DNA of 64,000 nt from Bdellovibrio sp. 28-41-41 (GCA_002256935.1 NCGL01000024.1:1-64000), one strand, 5' to 3'. Shown: positions 1 to 8,829, counted from the stretch's first letter. Program-made: numbers and translations. Notes: a model not told the origin generated them from the letters alone.

Positions 1-106
1 CTCTGAGGTCAACCACAATTCTAATTGCAAAGTCTTTTGCTCTGTCGGGATTCGAAATTAAATCGGTCTCATTCGATGTAACAGTTAGAACTAGATTTTC
101 TTTCAA
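1..106 (-). CDS. Partial gene of unknown function, 3' part beyond the left edge
   Basis: An open frame runs on the minus strand from a TTG codon at 104-106 off the left edge, with about 35 codons visible. The TTG is preceded by a strong AGGAG ribosome-binding site with about 4 nt spacing, and a stop codon lies directly upstream in frame, so this looks like a true translation start. The visible peptide begins M-K-E-N-L-V-L-T-V and contains no motif I recognise. Function unknown. It is transcribed away from the neighbouring minus-strand gene's stop, in the same direction. Confidence 0.45.
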   Translation of the reverse strand, partial: MKENLVLTVTSNETDLISNPDRAKDFAIRIVVDLR

Positions 107-247
107 TTAGCTCCTAAGAAAACACGGTCCAGCCTGTTGCAAAGATTGGCCATTATTTACGGTTGTCCGATGAAATCGAAACCCAGTGCGAGAGGTGTCA
201 GATCGAGTTTAGGTTTTTACAAATAAGTTAGAATTACAAGTAATTAA

Positions 248-721
248 CTAATGCGGGACATGTGTAAGGCAGTAGGCTTCGCACTGAATAGATTTGTCTT
301 TTCCTGCATTGGCACCTAGTACAGTAGCAACGTAATCCGCCTGTTCAAAATGACTATCTAAACTGCAATCAGTGACATCTTTCAATTCTTTATACCATGC
401 TAAGTAATCTGAAGTGTTATAGTTAATACTTTGGCTTAATCGGCAGCCCATATAGCAATGAGCCACTTTATCGTGCCCGAAAGAATTAGCCTTAGCTTTT
501 TCTTTGGAATAGAGTCTAAATGCTTTAGCCAAGTTTACGATATTTGTATTTGAATGGCTTTTCATTTTCCATGCGATAACGTCGTTATCCCATTCTTCGT
601 GTGACGTGTAGGGTTGTTTTGTCGCAGGATTTTCTTCTTTGGTCCAACACCAATCGTTGGCTTCACTGCTTGCTAACGCCAAATTCGAAAGAGCTATTAG
701 AGTTAGTACAGATTTTAACAT
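248..721 (-). CDS. Small cysteine-containing secreted protein, unknown function
   Basis: 157 residues with a clear Sec signal peptide (hydrophobic residues 4-17, likely cleavage after A-L-A-S). The mature part has six cysteines, including W-C-W near the start, an H-C-Y-M-G-C motif and a C-E-A-Y-C pair near the C-terminus, which suggests disulfides in the periplasm or outside the cell. The central segment loosely recalls C-terminal domains of RHS-type proteins, but I cannot assign a family. The ATG is preceded by GAGG at a normal distance and follows directly on the stop of the upstream minus-strand frame, so the two may be translationally coupled. Confidence 0.7.
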   Translation of the reverse strand: MLKSVLTLIALSNLALASSEANDWCWTKEENPATKQPYTSHEEWDNDVIAWKMKSHSNTNIVNLAKAFRLYSKEKAKANSFGHDKVAHCYMGCRLSQSINYNTSDYLAWYKELKDVTDCSLDSHFEQADYVATVLGANAGKDKSIQCEAYCLTHVPH

Positions 722-940
722 TTAAGGACCTCGCGAAAATCTATTTAATACTATTTTTCCGGGATAATTTGGAAATTCTTTGCATTTGAATGTAAATATT
801 TTACCGCCATGGCATTTAGTGACTAAATCTAAGTCATTTTCTGGCGTTGCGTTTAAGGAAAACCTATCCCCTAAGTCGAGTGTCAAAATTTTATAGGTCG
901 GCCAAAAATATTTTGGTCCTGATTGACCGAAGAGGATCAA
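722..940 (-). CDS. Possible small gene or remnant upstream of the secreted protein
   Basis: 72 codons from a TTG start; its TAA stop abuts the ATG of the next gene with no gap. The frame is open for only a few more codons upstream (to a TAA near 955) and there is no strong ribosome-binding site, only GGA about 5 nt before the TTG. The peptide is unlike anything I recognise. It could be a real coupled gene, or the 3' remnant of a longer gene that has lost its start. Confidence 0.3.
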   Translation of the reverse strand: MILFGQSGPKYFWPTYKILTLDLGDRFSLNATPENDLDLVTKCHGGKIFTFKCKEFPNYPGKIVLNRFSRGP

Positions 941-969
941 AATTCCGTCATAGATGAAAGGTTATGTGG

Positions 970-1046
970 TCTGGATGGCTCCGTGGGCTTGCGATTGGTC
1001 CAGATATTCTGGTCTTTCGAATGGAAAGTAGGAAAAAAAGTCCAGA
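970..1046 (+). promoter_or_regulatory. Candidate activator sites upstream of the fliL promoter
   Basis: The pentamer CCAGA or its complement TCTGG occurs at 970-974, 1000-1004, 1008-1012 and 1042-1046. The middle two form a perfect inverted repeat CCAGA-TAT-TCTGG (1000-1012) about 35-45 nt upstream of the sigma-54-type promoter. Sigma-54 promoters need an enhancer-binding activator (FleQ/FlrC/NtrC type) bound upstream, so these repeats are plausible activator sites. The motif is seen; the binding is inferred. Confidence 0.35.
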
Positions 1047-1062
1047 TGGCACTTTGATTGCT
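1047..1062 (+). promoter_or_regulatory. Sigma-54 (RpoN) type promoter of the flagellar operon
   Basis: TGGCAC-N5-TTGC at 1047-1061 matches the -24/-12 consensus, with exactly 10 nt between the invariant GG (1048-1049) and GC (1060-1061). Transcription would begin near 1073, about 40 nt before the fliL GTG. Many polar flagellar systems place middle-class genes (fliL onward) under RpoN with a FleQ/FlrC activator, so position and sequence agree. Not experimentally shown here. Confidence 0.75.
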
Positions 1063-1114
1063 GCTAAAGGTTTTAAGGGGAAAAGTGTCATTTCTTCGTT
1101 AGAGGGAGGATGAA

Positions 1115-1666
1115 GTGGCTGAAGACAAAGCAGCAGCGGCAGCGCCGGCACCAGCGGCAACGCCAGCATCAGGTGGATCTAAGACGAACATTATTTATGT
1201 CGTTCTTATAGTTATTAATATGTTCTTCTTAGCCGGCGTAGGATGGATGATCTACCAAGGAAAGAAAAAGGACAATGCCGAGCCAAAGATCGAGCACGTT
1301 ATTAAAGGCGAGCACGATGCACAAGAGGCAGAGCATAAAGAGGAAAAGCAATTCATTGGGAAAGTTGTTCCGTTGGAAACCTTTATCGTAAACTTGGCAG
1401 GCTCGAAAGGCCGCAAAGTCGCAAAGGTTATGATGGAGTTAGAACTTAAAGACAATGAGGGCAAGAACGTCGCTGACGAGATCGACAAGCGTAAAGCGCA
1501 GGTTCGTGACATTATTATCATTATTCTATCTTCCAAAAAGTATGAAGAGGTTGCCAACAAAGAAGGAATCGAGAACTTGAAGGGCGAAATCAAGGACACT
1601 ATTAATTCATTCCTTACAAATGGAAAAATTTCGAACGTGTTCTTCACTGAGTTTATTTACAACTAG
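1115..1666 (+). CDS. fliL: Flagellar basal body-associated protein FliL
   Basis: 183 residues. FliL is a single-pass inner-membrane protein around the stator and helps torque generation. An Ala/Pro-rich cytoplasmic N-terminus (residues 1-22) is followed by one membrane helix (about 26-46) and a periplasmic FliL domain with the conserved V-P-L-E-T-F-I-V-N-L region. The GTG start at 1115 has an excellent AGGGAGGA ribosome-binding site at 1101-1110. It is the first gene of the flagellar export operon, directly behind the sigma-54-type promoter, and is followed after 12 nt by fliM. Confidence 0.93.
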   Translation: MAEDKAAAAAPAPAATPASGGSKTNIIYVVLIVINMFFLAGVGWMIYQGKKKDNAEPKIEHVIKGEHDAQEAEHKEEKQFIGKVVPLETFIVNLAGSKGRKVAKVMMELELKDNEGKNVADEIDKRKAQVRDIIIIILSSKKYEEVANKEGIENLKGEIKDTINSFLTNGKISNVFFTEFIYN

Positions 1667-1678
1667 AGGGAATGTTGA

Positions 1679-2658
1679 ATGAATCAAGTACTATCTCAAA
1701 ACGAAGTTGATGCTCTCTTAGCCGCGGTTTCCGACGGCGATGTGGGCACTCCTGAAGTCGCAAAAGAGAGCACCGGTTCGGTCAAATCGTCGGACGACAA
1801 AAAAGTCGTATCGTATGATTTAACCAGCCAAGACAGAATCATTCGCGGTCGACTGCCGCAGCTTGAAGTTATTTATGAAAAATTCATGAGAGCGTTCCGG
1901 GTATCATTGTCATCGTCTCTTAGAAAAATTGCATCGATCTCTTTAACAAGCACAGAGTTTTTAAAATTCCGATGCCCACGTGCATGAGTGTTCTACGTTT
2001 CAATAGTCTACGTGGTTCGGCTTTAATGGTTATCGAAAGTAAACTGGCTTACGCGTTAGTGGATTCTTTCTTTGGTGGTGCAGATCGTCCGTACACTAAA
2101 ATTGATGGTAAAGATTTTACGCCAATTGAACTAAGTATTGTTCGCAAAGTTGTCGAGCTTGCGATTCATGATCTAGAAAATGCATGGGCTAGTGTTGAAA
2201 AAATCGGTTGTAGCTTTGTCCGTACAGAGGTTAATCCTCAGTTCGTGGGTATTGTTCCTCCGACAGACGTAGTTATCGCATCGACTTTCGACGTCGAGCT
2301 GGAAAACGCGACAGGCACGATTTCTATGGTTATTCCCTACGCAACGATCGAGCCTATTAAGCAAAAGTTATCTACGGGTTTCCAAGTTGAGTCGGATCAA
2401 ACAGACAAAAAACTTTGGACAGCGATTATCAAAGAACAATTAATGGATACTGAGTTAGAAATCCGCGTGAATCTAGGCGAGACATCAATCTTGCTAGAAG
2501 ACTTAATGAGTTTAAAAGTAGGCGATGTAATTCCTTTAACTCAAGATGCTACAGGCGAACTCGATATCAATGTTGAAAATGTTAAGAAATTTAGAGGTTA
2601 CTACGGCAATCACCATGGAACGACGGCAGTGCAAGTCACTAGACCAATTATAAAGTAA
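1679..2658 (+). pseudogene. fliM: fliM, flagellar switch protein, broken by a frameshift
   Basis: FliM is the C-ring switch subunit that binds CheY-P and connects to FliG and FliN. The first frame (1679-1987) carries the N-terminal CheY-binding motif (L-S-Q-N-E-V-D-A-L-L) and the start of the middle domain, then runs into a TGA after E-F-L-K-F. The rest (from about 1964, ATG at 1972, to 2658) is in the -1 frame: M-P-T-C-M-S-V-L-R-F, then L-R-G-S-A-L, then a C-terminal SpoA domain. About seven residues normally between F and P-M-P-T (G-E-F-x-x-S-L in relatives) are absent, so a deletion of roughly 22 nt is the simplest cause. A T-TTA-AAA heptamer at 1960-1966 would allow a -1 slip and rejoin the frames, still minus the seven residues. 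All neighbours in the operon are intact. Confidence 0.85.
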
Positions 2659-2671
2659 AAGGAGTTAGAAA

Positions 2672-3055
2672 ATGTCTGACGATCAATTAGATAATTTAGC
2701 CGCGCAATTGGTACAAGAAGCCGAAGCCATGACTTTGTCTGCAGAAAAACCAGCAGCGCCTAAAGCGGCGGGACGAAACGAGCCGAAACAAAACGATAGA
2801 AACCTTCAATTAATTTTAGATATCCCTCTAAAATTATCGGTGGAGCTAGGTCGTACAAAGATGCCAGTGAGCGAATTGCTAAATTTGACTCAAGGTAGCG
2901 TTATTGAGCTAAATAAACTAGCCGGTGAACCAATGGAAGTTATGGTTAACGATAAGCTCATTGCACGCGGCGAAGCGGTTGTAGTGAATGAAAAATTCGG
3001 TGTGCGTTTAACAGATGTGATCTCGCCAGCTGAACGCGTTGAGCAATTGAAGTAG
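2672..3055 (+). CDS. fliN: Flagellar motor switch protein FliN
   Basis: 127 residues. FliN sits at the base of the C-ring with FliM and helps dock export substrates and set rotation direction. An Ala/Pro-rich N-terminal 45 residues precede the SpoA domain (about 46-120) with the typical L-D-I-P-L-K-L-S-V-E-L-G-R-T start and the later G-E-A-V-V-V-N-E-K-F-G-V-R motif. AAAGGAG lies 8 nt before the ATG. It is 13 nt downstream of fliM. Confidence 0.95.
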   Translation: MSDDQLDNLAAQLVQEAEAMTLSAEKPAAPKAAGRNEPKQNDRNLQLILDIPLKLSVELGRTKMPVSELLNLTQGSVIELNKLAGEPMEVMVNDKLIARGEAVVVNEKFGVRLTDVISPAERVEQLK

Positions 3056-3085
3056 AAATTAAATTAATTAAATAGGGAACGACCA

Positions 3086-3832
3086 ATGAAATGGATTTTA
3101 GCGGTTTTCTTTCTAGCATTTAACGTAATGGCAGCCTCAGGAATCTCTGAGCTTCCGACTGACGTTCAAAACGAAATAAAAACGACAGAAGCAGCACCAA
3201 AAAAAACGGTCGCGGCGACGGTGACGGAAACGGAAATGGAATCGGCCGCGGTTACGGCAGCGGACACGGTTACTGAGTCTGCCCCAGTCTTGAACAAGGC
3301 AACAGCAAAAGAGAGTGAAATCCCTTTAACCCTAGAGGCGACAAAAAAAATTAGCTCTAGCGAAAGCACTTACTTCCGCATCATCATGGTGGTGGCGCTA
3401 CTTGGCATTTTAGCATCGGGTATGTGGGTTTTTGTTCGTAAAAATAAAACCCAAAATATCAAAAGAAACAAAAACGAAATCAAAGTTCTGGCTCAACATT
3501 ATTTGGGTCCAAAGAAGAGCCTTGCTGTTGTACGTGTAGCCGGCGAATCAATTTTGGTGGGTATCACGGATGCACATATCAATATGATTAAAACATTGTC
3601 TTTGATGGACGATGAATTGCCAGAAGTTACAAGTCAAAACTTCAGATCTGAATTGGATGACCGTTTGGAAGACGAAGAAATCAGCGCTCCAAAATCTGCA
3701 TCTAATACGTACAATAGAAAATCACAAATCAATACGAAGTCGGCAGAGGCAGAAGAAGAAATGGATGAGTTTTCAATCAAGGGCATCAAGGACCTAGTTT
3801 CTTCTAAATTAAAAAACATGAGGTCGATCTAA
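3086..3832 (+). CDS. fliO: Flagellar export protein FliO
   Basis: 248 residues; FliO assists assembly of the FliP ring of the flagellar type III export gate. A Sec signal peptide (residues 1-17) is followed by a Thr/Ala/Glu-rich periplasmic stretch to about residue 90, one membrane helix (about 95-113), and a cytoplasmic FliO domain containing V-L-A-Q-H-Y-L-G-P-K-K-S-L. The Lys/Glu-rich tail is poorly conserved. It is longer than enterobacterial FliO because of the periplasmic linker. Its stop overlaps the fliP start by one base (TAATG). Confidence 0.88.
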   Translation: MKWILAVFFLAFNVMAASGISELPTDVQNEIKTTEAAPKKTVAATVTETEMESAAVTAADTVTESAPVLNKATAKESEIPLTLEATKKISSSESTYFRIIMVVALLGILASGMWVFVRKNKTQNIKRNKNEIKVLAQHYLGPKKSLAVVRVAGESILVGITDAHINMIKTLSLMDDELPEVTSQNFRSELDDRLEDEEISAPKSASNTYNRKSQINTKSAEAEEEMDEFSIKGIKDLVSSKLKNMRSI

Positions 3833-4602
3833 TGTTTAAAACTGGGAAGTCATTTTTAAATGAAAGTATATTTTGGAAGATTTTATTAGTCTTCTTAGTG
3901 ACTTCGCCATGGACATTTGCCCAAGTGACTCTACCATCCGTTAATTTGGGTTTTAAAACAACTGATAACCCAAGTGAAATTGTAAGCGCGATCAAAATCA
4001 TCATGGTTATGACTGTATTAACGTTGGCGCCTGCTATTTTGATCATGATGACCAGTTTTACGCGTATCATAATCGTTTTTTCGTTTTTACGTCAGGCATT
4101 GGGCGTAAATCAAATGCCTCCAAATCAGCTACTAGTAGGGCTTTCACTGTTTCTAACATTTTTCATCATGGGCCCAACATTTGAAGAGTTAAACTCAAAA
4201 GGTGTTCAGCCTTTCCTAGCGAACAAAATTTCCCAGGATCAAGCGATCACCGAAACATTGGCGCCCTTACGTCGCTTCATGTTTACCCAAACTCGTGATC
4301 AGGACCTTGGTCTGTTCGTAAAATTAGCAAAGATTGAGAAGCCTAAAACGCGCGCAGACGTCCCTACCTTAGTTTTAATCCCTGCGTTTGTACTGTCTGA
4401 ATTAAAGACAGCATTTCAAATCGGATTTATTATTTTTCTGCCTTTTTTAGTAATCGATATCGTCGCATCGAGTGTCTTAATGGCAATGGGTATGATGATG
4501 TTACCACCAGTCGTAATTTCGATGCCGTTAAAAATTATGCTTTTTGTTTTAGTAGATGGTTGGAGCCTGCTCGTTGGCTCAATGGTTAAAAGCTTCGGAT
4601 AA
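3832..4602 (+). CDS. fliP: Flagellar export gate protein FliP
   Basis: 256 residues, standard length. FliP forms the pentameric core of the FliPQR export gate. A cleavable signal peptide (to about residue 30) is followed by four membrane helices, with the family signature M-M-T-S-F-T-R-I-I-I-V-F-S-F-L-R-Q-A-L-G and the N-Q-M-P-P-N-Q motif. It is translationally coupled to fliO, and fliQ follows after 9 nt. Confidence 0.97.
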   Translation: MFKTGKSFLNESIFWKILLVFLVTSPWTFAQVTLPSVNLGFKTTDNPSEIVSAIKIIMVMTVLTLAPAILIMMTSFTRIIIVFSFLRQALGVNQMPPNQLLVGLSLFLTFFIMGPTFEELNSKGVQPFLANKISQDQAITETLAPLRRFMFTQTRDQDLGLFVKLAKIEKPKTRADVPTLVLIPAFVLSELKTAFQIGFIIFLPFLVIDIVASSVLMAMGMMMLPPVVISMPLKIMLFVLVDGWSLLVGSMVKSFG

Positions 4603-4611
4603 GGAATTAGA

Positions 4612-4884
4612 ATGACAGAAGAGTTGATTTTAAAATTAGGACAAGATGCTTTAAGAACAACAGCGATGCTGGCGGCGCCACTTTTGGTAAGCACTCTAGT
4701 CATCGGTTTGTTAGTGAGTATTTTCCAAGCCTTAACACAGATTAACGAGGCTACTTTAACGTTTGTTCCGAAGATGATTTTGGTGGCGCTGATCTTGGTC
4801 TTTGCCGGCCCTTGGATGTTAGACATTTTATCTTCTTATACGATCGACCTATTTGAAAATATAGCCGTAATGGTGAGAGAATAA
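4612..4884 (+). CDS. fliQ: Flagellar export gate protein FliQ
   Basis: 90 residues with two long membrane helices (about 15-40 and 50-75), the normal size and topology of FliQ, which wraps the FliP/FliR core of the export gate. The conserved S-I-F-Q-A-L-T-Q-I-N-E motif links the two helices. AAGGAA precedes the ATG. The last base of its stop is the first base of the fliR ATG. Confidence 0.97.
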   Translation: MTEELILKLGQDALRTTAMLAAPLLVSTLVIGLLVSIFQALTQINEATLTFVPKMILVALILVFAGPWMLDILSSYTIDLFENIAVMVRE

Positions 4885-5654
4885 TGTTTCAAAATTTGTT
4901 TATGAACGAAAGCTATGTGATCGTATATGTTTTGATTCTAATTAGAGTCACTTCGTATCTTTTATCATCTAGTATATTCAACTCATCACAAATTCCGGCT
5001 CCTCTAAAAATTTTATTCTCGCTGATTATATCTCTTGTAGCATTTGAAGCCTACAAAAACACAAGTGTACCACTAGACAGTTTAATTATCATTTTGGCAG
5101 CTAAAGAAGTGTTCTTGGGTGTATGTCTGGGAATGTTGACTCGCTTTTTCTTTTACGCACTTAACATGGCCTCTGAGTTAACGTCTCAGGCTTTAGGATT
5201 AGGTTCAGCATCAGTTTACAATCCTTTAAGTGGTATCAATTCAAGTTTGATTGAGCAATTCCAAGGAACACTAGCGATTTTGATTTTCTTTGCAGTACAA
5301 GGACACCACTTAGTGGTTTCGGCCGTGTTTCAAAGTTTTGAATTAGTTTCTATTTCGCAAATGACATTAAAGTTTAACGGCCTGGGTGAATTCGTTCGTT
5401 GGTGCCAAATGCTTTTTGAAATTGCATTAAAAGTGGCAGCCCCGATCGTCAGTTCGTTATTTTTAGTGAATTTGGGTATGGGGATTTTAGGTCGTGCCGT
5501 TCCGCAAATTAACGTATTTGTAACCAGTTTTCAGGTCACAATCGTAGTTGGCTTCCTGATCTTGTTCGTTTCAATGCCTCTTTATATAAACGAAGTAGTA
5601 CATATTTTGGATTTAACACAATCACAGATGAATAAACTAATGGGGTCCTTTTAA
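4884..5654 (+). CDS. fliR: Flagellar export gate protein FliR
   Basis: 256 residues, all membrane (six predicted helices). FliR is the single-copy subunit that completes the FliPQR gate and contacts FlhB. The conserved early segment L-I-R-V-T-S-Y-L and a C-terminal N-L-G-M-G-I-L-G-R-A-V-P-Q-I-N-V-F motif identify it. Coupled to fliQ upstream and to flhB downstream through one-base TAATG overlaps. Confidence 0.96.
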   Translation: MFQNLFMNESYVIVYVLILIRVTSYLLSSSIFNSSQIPAPLKILFSLIISLVAFEAYKNTSVPLDSLIIILAAKEVFLGVCLGMLTRFFFYALNMASELTSQALGLGSASVYNPLSGINSSLIEQFQGTLAILIFFAVQGHHLVVSAVFQSFELVSISQMTLKFNGLGEFVRWCQMLFEIALKVAAPIVSSLFLVNLGMGILGRAVPQINVFVTSFQVTIVVGFLILFVSMPLYINEVVHILDLTQSQMNKLMGSF

Positions 5655-6721
5655 TGGCTGACGACAGCGACAACGAAAAGACCGAAGAAGCGTCGGATTC
5701 GAGGCGGGAAGAGTTCCGGAAGCAAGGGAACGTACCGCATACTCGTGAATTATCGACAGCAATGATGTTAATGGGCGTGGCAGGCCTAGTAAGTCTATTT
5801 GGTGGATTCTATCAACAGCAATTTCGTGAATTGTTTCAATACACTTTTGGTGATCAATTAGTCTATTTCGTTCGCGAAGGAAATTTCACGGAAGCGACTA
5901 GTTTAGTCGGAACGAAATTGTTTATTCTGGTTTTCCCAATTGTGTTAGTCGGTGCTTTATTAGGTTCTCTATCCAGTGTGATCCAGATTGGTTTCATGTC
6001 CGTCGAGGATGCTCTGTCACCGAACCCTGATCGTTTAAATCCGATTGAAGGTTTTAAACGGATTTTCAGTCTTCGTGGTTTGGTGGAAGGACTTAAGTCA
6101 CTTATTAAAGTTGGTCTTATCGGTGTCGTTGTTTATACAACATTAGAAAAAGAAGTAAATACGTGGCCATATTTACAAACCTATTCAAAAGAACAATTGA
6201 TGGTTTATATCGGGTCTATGATTACGAAACTTTTCTTTGGTATCGGCATGGTTATGTTGGTTCTTGCTGCTGGCGATTATTTTTTCCAATGGTGGGATTT
6301 GGAACAAAAGATGATGATGACTAAAGAGGAAATTAAAGAAGAAGTTAAGCAACGCGAAGGGGATCCAATGATCAAGGCCCGCATTCGCAAAATTCAAAGA
6401 GAAGTAGCGAATCGTCGCATGATGGACAAAGTTCCAAAGGGTGACGTTGTTATCACGAATCCAACTCATATCGCTGTTGTACTTAAATATAGTGACGATT
6501 TGCCGGCGCCTCAATTGATTGCCAAGGGCGGGGATTTGATCGCCGAAAAAATTAAAGAGCTTGCGCGGGAACACAACATTCCAATCATAGAAAACAAACC
6601 GTTAGCACGAACTATTTTTAAAACCATGAAATTAGGACAAGTTATTCCTAGAGAATTGTACGTAGCAGTAGCTGAAGTATTGTCATACGTATTCAAGTTG
6701 AAGAGAAAGGCTAAATTATGA
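5654..6721 (+). CDS. flhB: Flagellar export switch protein FlhB
   Basis: 355 residues. FlhB switches export specificity from rod/hook to filament substrates after self-cleavage. An N-terminal D-N-E-K-T-E-E-A-S motif, four membrane helices (about 30-210) and a cytoplasmic domain are visible. The autocleavage motif N-P-T-H is at residues 269-272, the same position as in enterobacteria, so cleavage is expected between N269 and P270. The ATGA overlap with flhA implies coupled translation. Confidence 0.97.
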   Translation: MADDSDNEKTEEASDSRREEFRKQGNVPHTRELSTAMMLMGVAGLVSLFGGFYQQQFRELFQYTFGDQLVYFVREGNFTEATSLVGTKLFILVFPIVLVGALLGSLSSVIQIGFMSVEDALSPNPDRLNPIEGFKRIFSLRGLVEGLKSLIKVGLIGVVVYTTLEKEVNTWPYLQTYSKEQLMVYIGSMITKLFFGIGMVMLVLAAGDYFFQWWDLEQKMMMTKEEIKEEVKQREGDPMIKARIRKIQREVANRRMMDKVPKGDVVITNPTHIAVVLKYSDDLPAPQLIAKGGDLIAEKIKELAREHNIPIIENKPLARTIFKTMKLGQVIPRELYVAVAEVLSYVFKLKRKAKL

Positions 6722-8829
6722 ATGATTTTTTAGAGCCTGTATTTCAGTTTCTGAAAAGATTTGAAAAGGTCACCAAAAATACCGATCTTTTGATCGCATT
6801 TGGTGTATTAGGAATTTTAACGGTAATGATCATTCCATTGCCACCGATAATGTTAGATATTTCGTTAACGTTTTCATTAGCGATCAGTGTACTTATTCTT
6901 CTAGTTTCAATTTATTCTAAAAATGTTTTAGAATTTTCATCTTTTCCTAGTTTACTGTTATTGACGACACTATTTCGTTTGTCATTAAACGTAGCTACGA
7001 CCCGTTTGATTTTAAGTCACGGGCATGAAGGTCCAAAAGCGGCCGGTGATGTGATTAATGCGTTCGGTAACTTTGTGGTTGGCAATAACTACGTTATCGG
7101 TTTTATCGTATTCATGATCTTGATTGTCATCAATTTCATCGTAATCACAAAAGGTTCGGGTCGAGTGGCCGAGGTCGCAGCTCGATTCACTTTAGATGCG
7201 ATGCCTGGTAAACAAATGTCGATTGATGCCGATCTTAACGCCGGGTTGATCAACGAATCAGAAGCTCGCAAGCGCCGTAAAGAAATTGAACGAGAAGCTG
7301 ACTTTTACGGATCTATGGATGGTGCCAGCAAGTTCGTACGTGGTGATGCTATCGCAGGTATCGTTATCATGATTATCAATGTTGTCGGTGGTCTACTAAT
7401 CGGTGTGATCCAAAAAGACTTGGATTTTGCAACGGCAGCTAAGTACTACACAATGTTAACGATAGGTGATGGTTTACTAGCCCAGATTCCAGCACTTATT
7501 ATTTCTACAGCGGCCGGTATGATCGTAACTCGTTCTGCGGGTAACGACGATAATATGGGTCAAGAAGTGGTGTCTCAGTTATTTATCAGCACACGTGCAG
7601 TTTATATTTCTGCTGCGGTATTGTTACTGTTAGGTATTGTGCCAGGGTTACCTACAGTTCCTTTCTTTGCTATTGGTTTGTTCCTAGCTACGATGGCTTG
7701 GGTTATTGATAAATATAAAGCAGAATCGATTTCGGAAGAGAAAAAGAAAAAAGAAGCCTCTATCGCGGCTCCGAAAAAAGAGAATGTCGAATCTTTGTTG
7801 CCGCTAGATTTAGTAGAATTGGAAGTCGGTTATGGACTTATCCAAGTTGTGGAATCGAATAAGAGCGGTGACTTGCTTGAGCGTATCGTCTCTATTCGGA
7901 AACAGTTTGCATTGGATTTAGGTATCATTGTTCCTAGCGTGCATATTCGTGACAATTTACAGTTAGGCCCGGGTGATTACCAATTGATGATCAAAGGTAA
8001 TCGCGTTGGCGGTGGCACTTTGAAATCAGATTATATGTTAGCAATGGATCCAGGAAATGTATCAGACCCTATCGAAGGTATTCCAACAAAAGAACCTGCG
8101 TTTGGACTGGATGCTTTGTGGATTCACCCATCACGCAAAGAGCAAGCTGAAATGTCTGGATACACAGTGGTCGATTTGCCAACAGTTATGGCGACTCACT
8201 TAACAGAGATTTTACGTACGCATGCGCATGAATTACTTGGTCGCCAAGAGGCCAGCCAATTGATCGAAAACTTCAAGAAGATCAATCCAAAAGTGGTGGA
8301 AGAGCTTATTCCAGATATGTTGCCACTGGGTTCAGTTGTTCGTGTTATGCAAAACTTGCTTAAAGAACAAGTTTCAATCCGTGATTTGTTAACTGTGTTT
8401 GAGACTTTAGCTGACGAAGCACCAAAGCAAAAAGACGTTGAGGTTTTAACTGAAGGTGTACGTAAAGGTTTATCACGTGCCATCACAAGAAAATACACGA
8501 ACGATGCGGGTCGTATTCCAGTGATGACTCTGCATCCGAATATTGAAGAAAGCATTGCGAACTCTCTATTACAAACAGAGCAAGGGGTTCAGTTAGTAAT
8601 GGATCCGCAAACAGCACATCATCTAATTAATCAAATTGCTATCACTGTAGAGCAAAATCCAGAGATCGCCGGACAGCCAATTCTATTGGCGTCGCCAATG
8701 TCGCGACGCCATCTGTTCAAGCTGACTCATCGATTTATTCCTCAGCTAATTATTTTGTCACACAACGAGCTTAGCAATGATGCTCACATTCAATCCGTAG
8801 CCACTGTGGAGATAACACATGCAAGTTAG
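6718..8829 (+). CDS. flhA: Flagellar export gate protein FlhA
   Basis: 703 residues. FlhA forms the nonameric ring of the export apparatus; its cytoplasmic domain docks chaperone-substrate complexes. The N-terminal half has eight membrane helices, with the FHIPEP-family loop G-S-G-R-V-A-E-V-A-A-R-F-T-L-D-A-M-P-G-K (residues 144-163) between helices. The C-terminal ~350 residues form the cytoplasmic ring domain. Length and motifs are complete. flhF starts inside its last codons (11-bp overlap). Confidence 0.97.
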   Translation: MNDFLEPVFQFLKRFEKVTKNTDLLIAFGVLGILTVMIIPLPPIMLDISLTFSLAISVLILLVSIYSKNVLEFSSFPSLLLLTTLFRLSLNVATTRLILSHGHEGPKAAGDVINAFGNFVVGNNYVIGFIVFMILIVINFIVITKGSGRVAEVAARFTLDAMPGKQMSIDADLNAGLINESEARKRRKEIEREADFYGSMDGASKFVRGDAIAGIVIMIINVVGGLLIGVIQKDLDFATAAKYYTMLTIGDGLLAQIPALIISTAAGMIVTRSAGNDDNMGQEVVSQLFISTRAVYISAAVLLLLGIVPGLPTVPFFAIGLFLATMAWVIDKYKAESISEEKKKKEASIAAPKKENVESLLPLDLVELEVGYGLIQVVESNKSGDLLERIVSIRKQFALDLGIIVPSVHIRDNLQLGPGDYQLMIKGNRVGGGTLKSDYMLAMDPGNVSDPIEGIPTKEPAFGLDALWIHPSRKEQAEMSGYTVVDLPTVMATHLTEILRTHAHELLGRQEASQLIENFKKINPKVVEELIPDMLPLGSVVRVMQNLLKEQVSIRDLLTVFETLADEAPKQKDVEVLTEGVRKGLSRAITRKYTNDAGRIPVMTLHPNIEESIANSLLQTEQGVQLVMDPQTAHHLINQIAITVEQNPEIAGQPILLASPMSRRHLFKLTHRFIPQLIILSHNELSNDAHIQSVATVEITHAS

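Noticed and set aside
948-1169. Minus-strand frame over the fliL promoter
   Set aside because: It overlaps the sigma-54-type promoter and the fliL start and has no family-like features.
1252-1647. 131-codon frame antisense to fliL
   Set aside because: Shadow of the fliL codon pattern; no start signals.
1960-1966. Programmed -1 frameshifting as full explanation for fliM
   Set aside because: The heptamer is perfect, but seven conserved residues are also missing and no downstream stimulatory structure is evident; a deletion is needed anyway.
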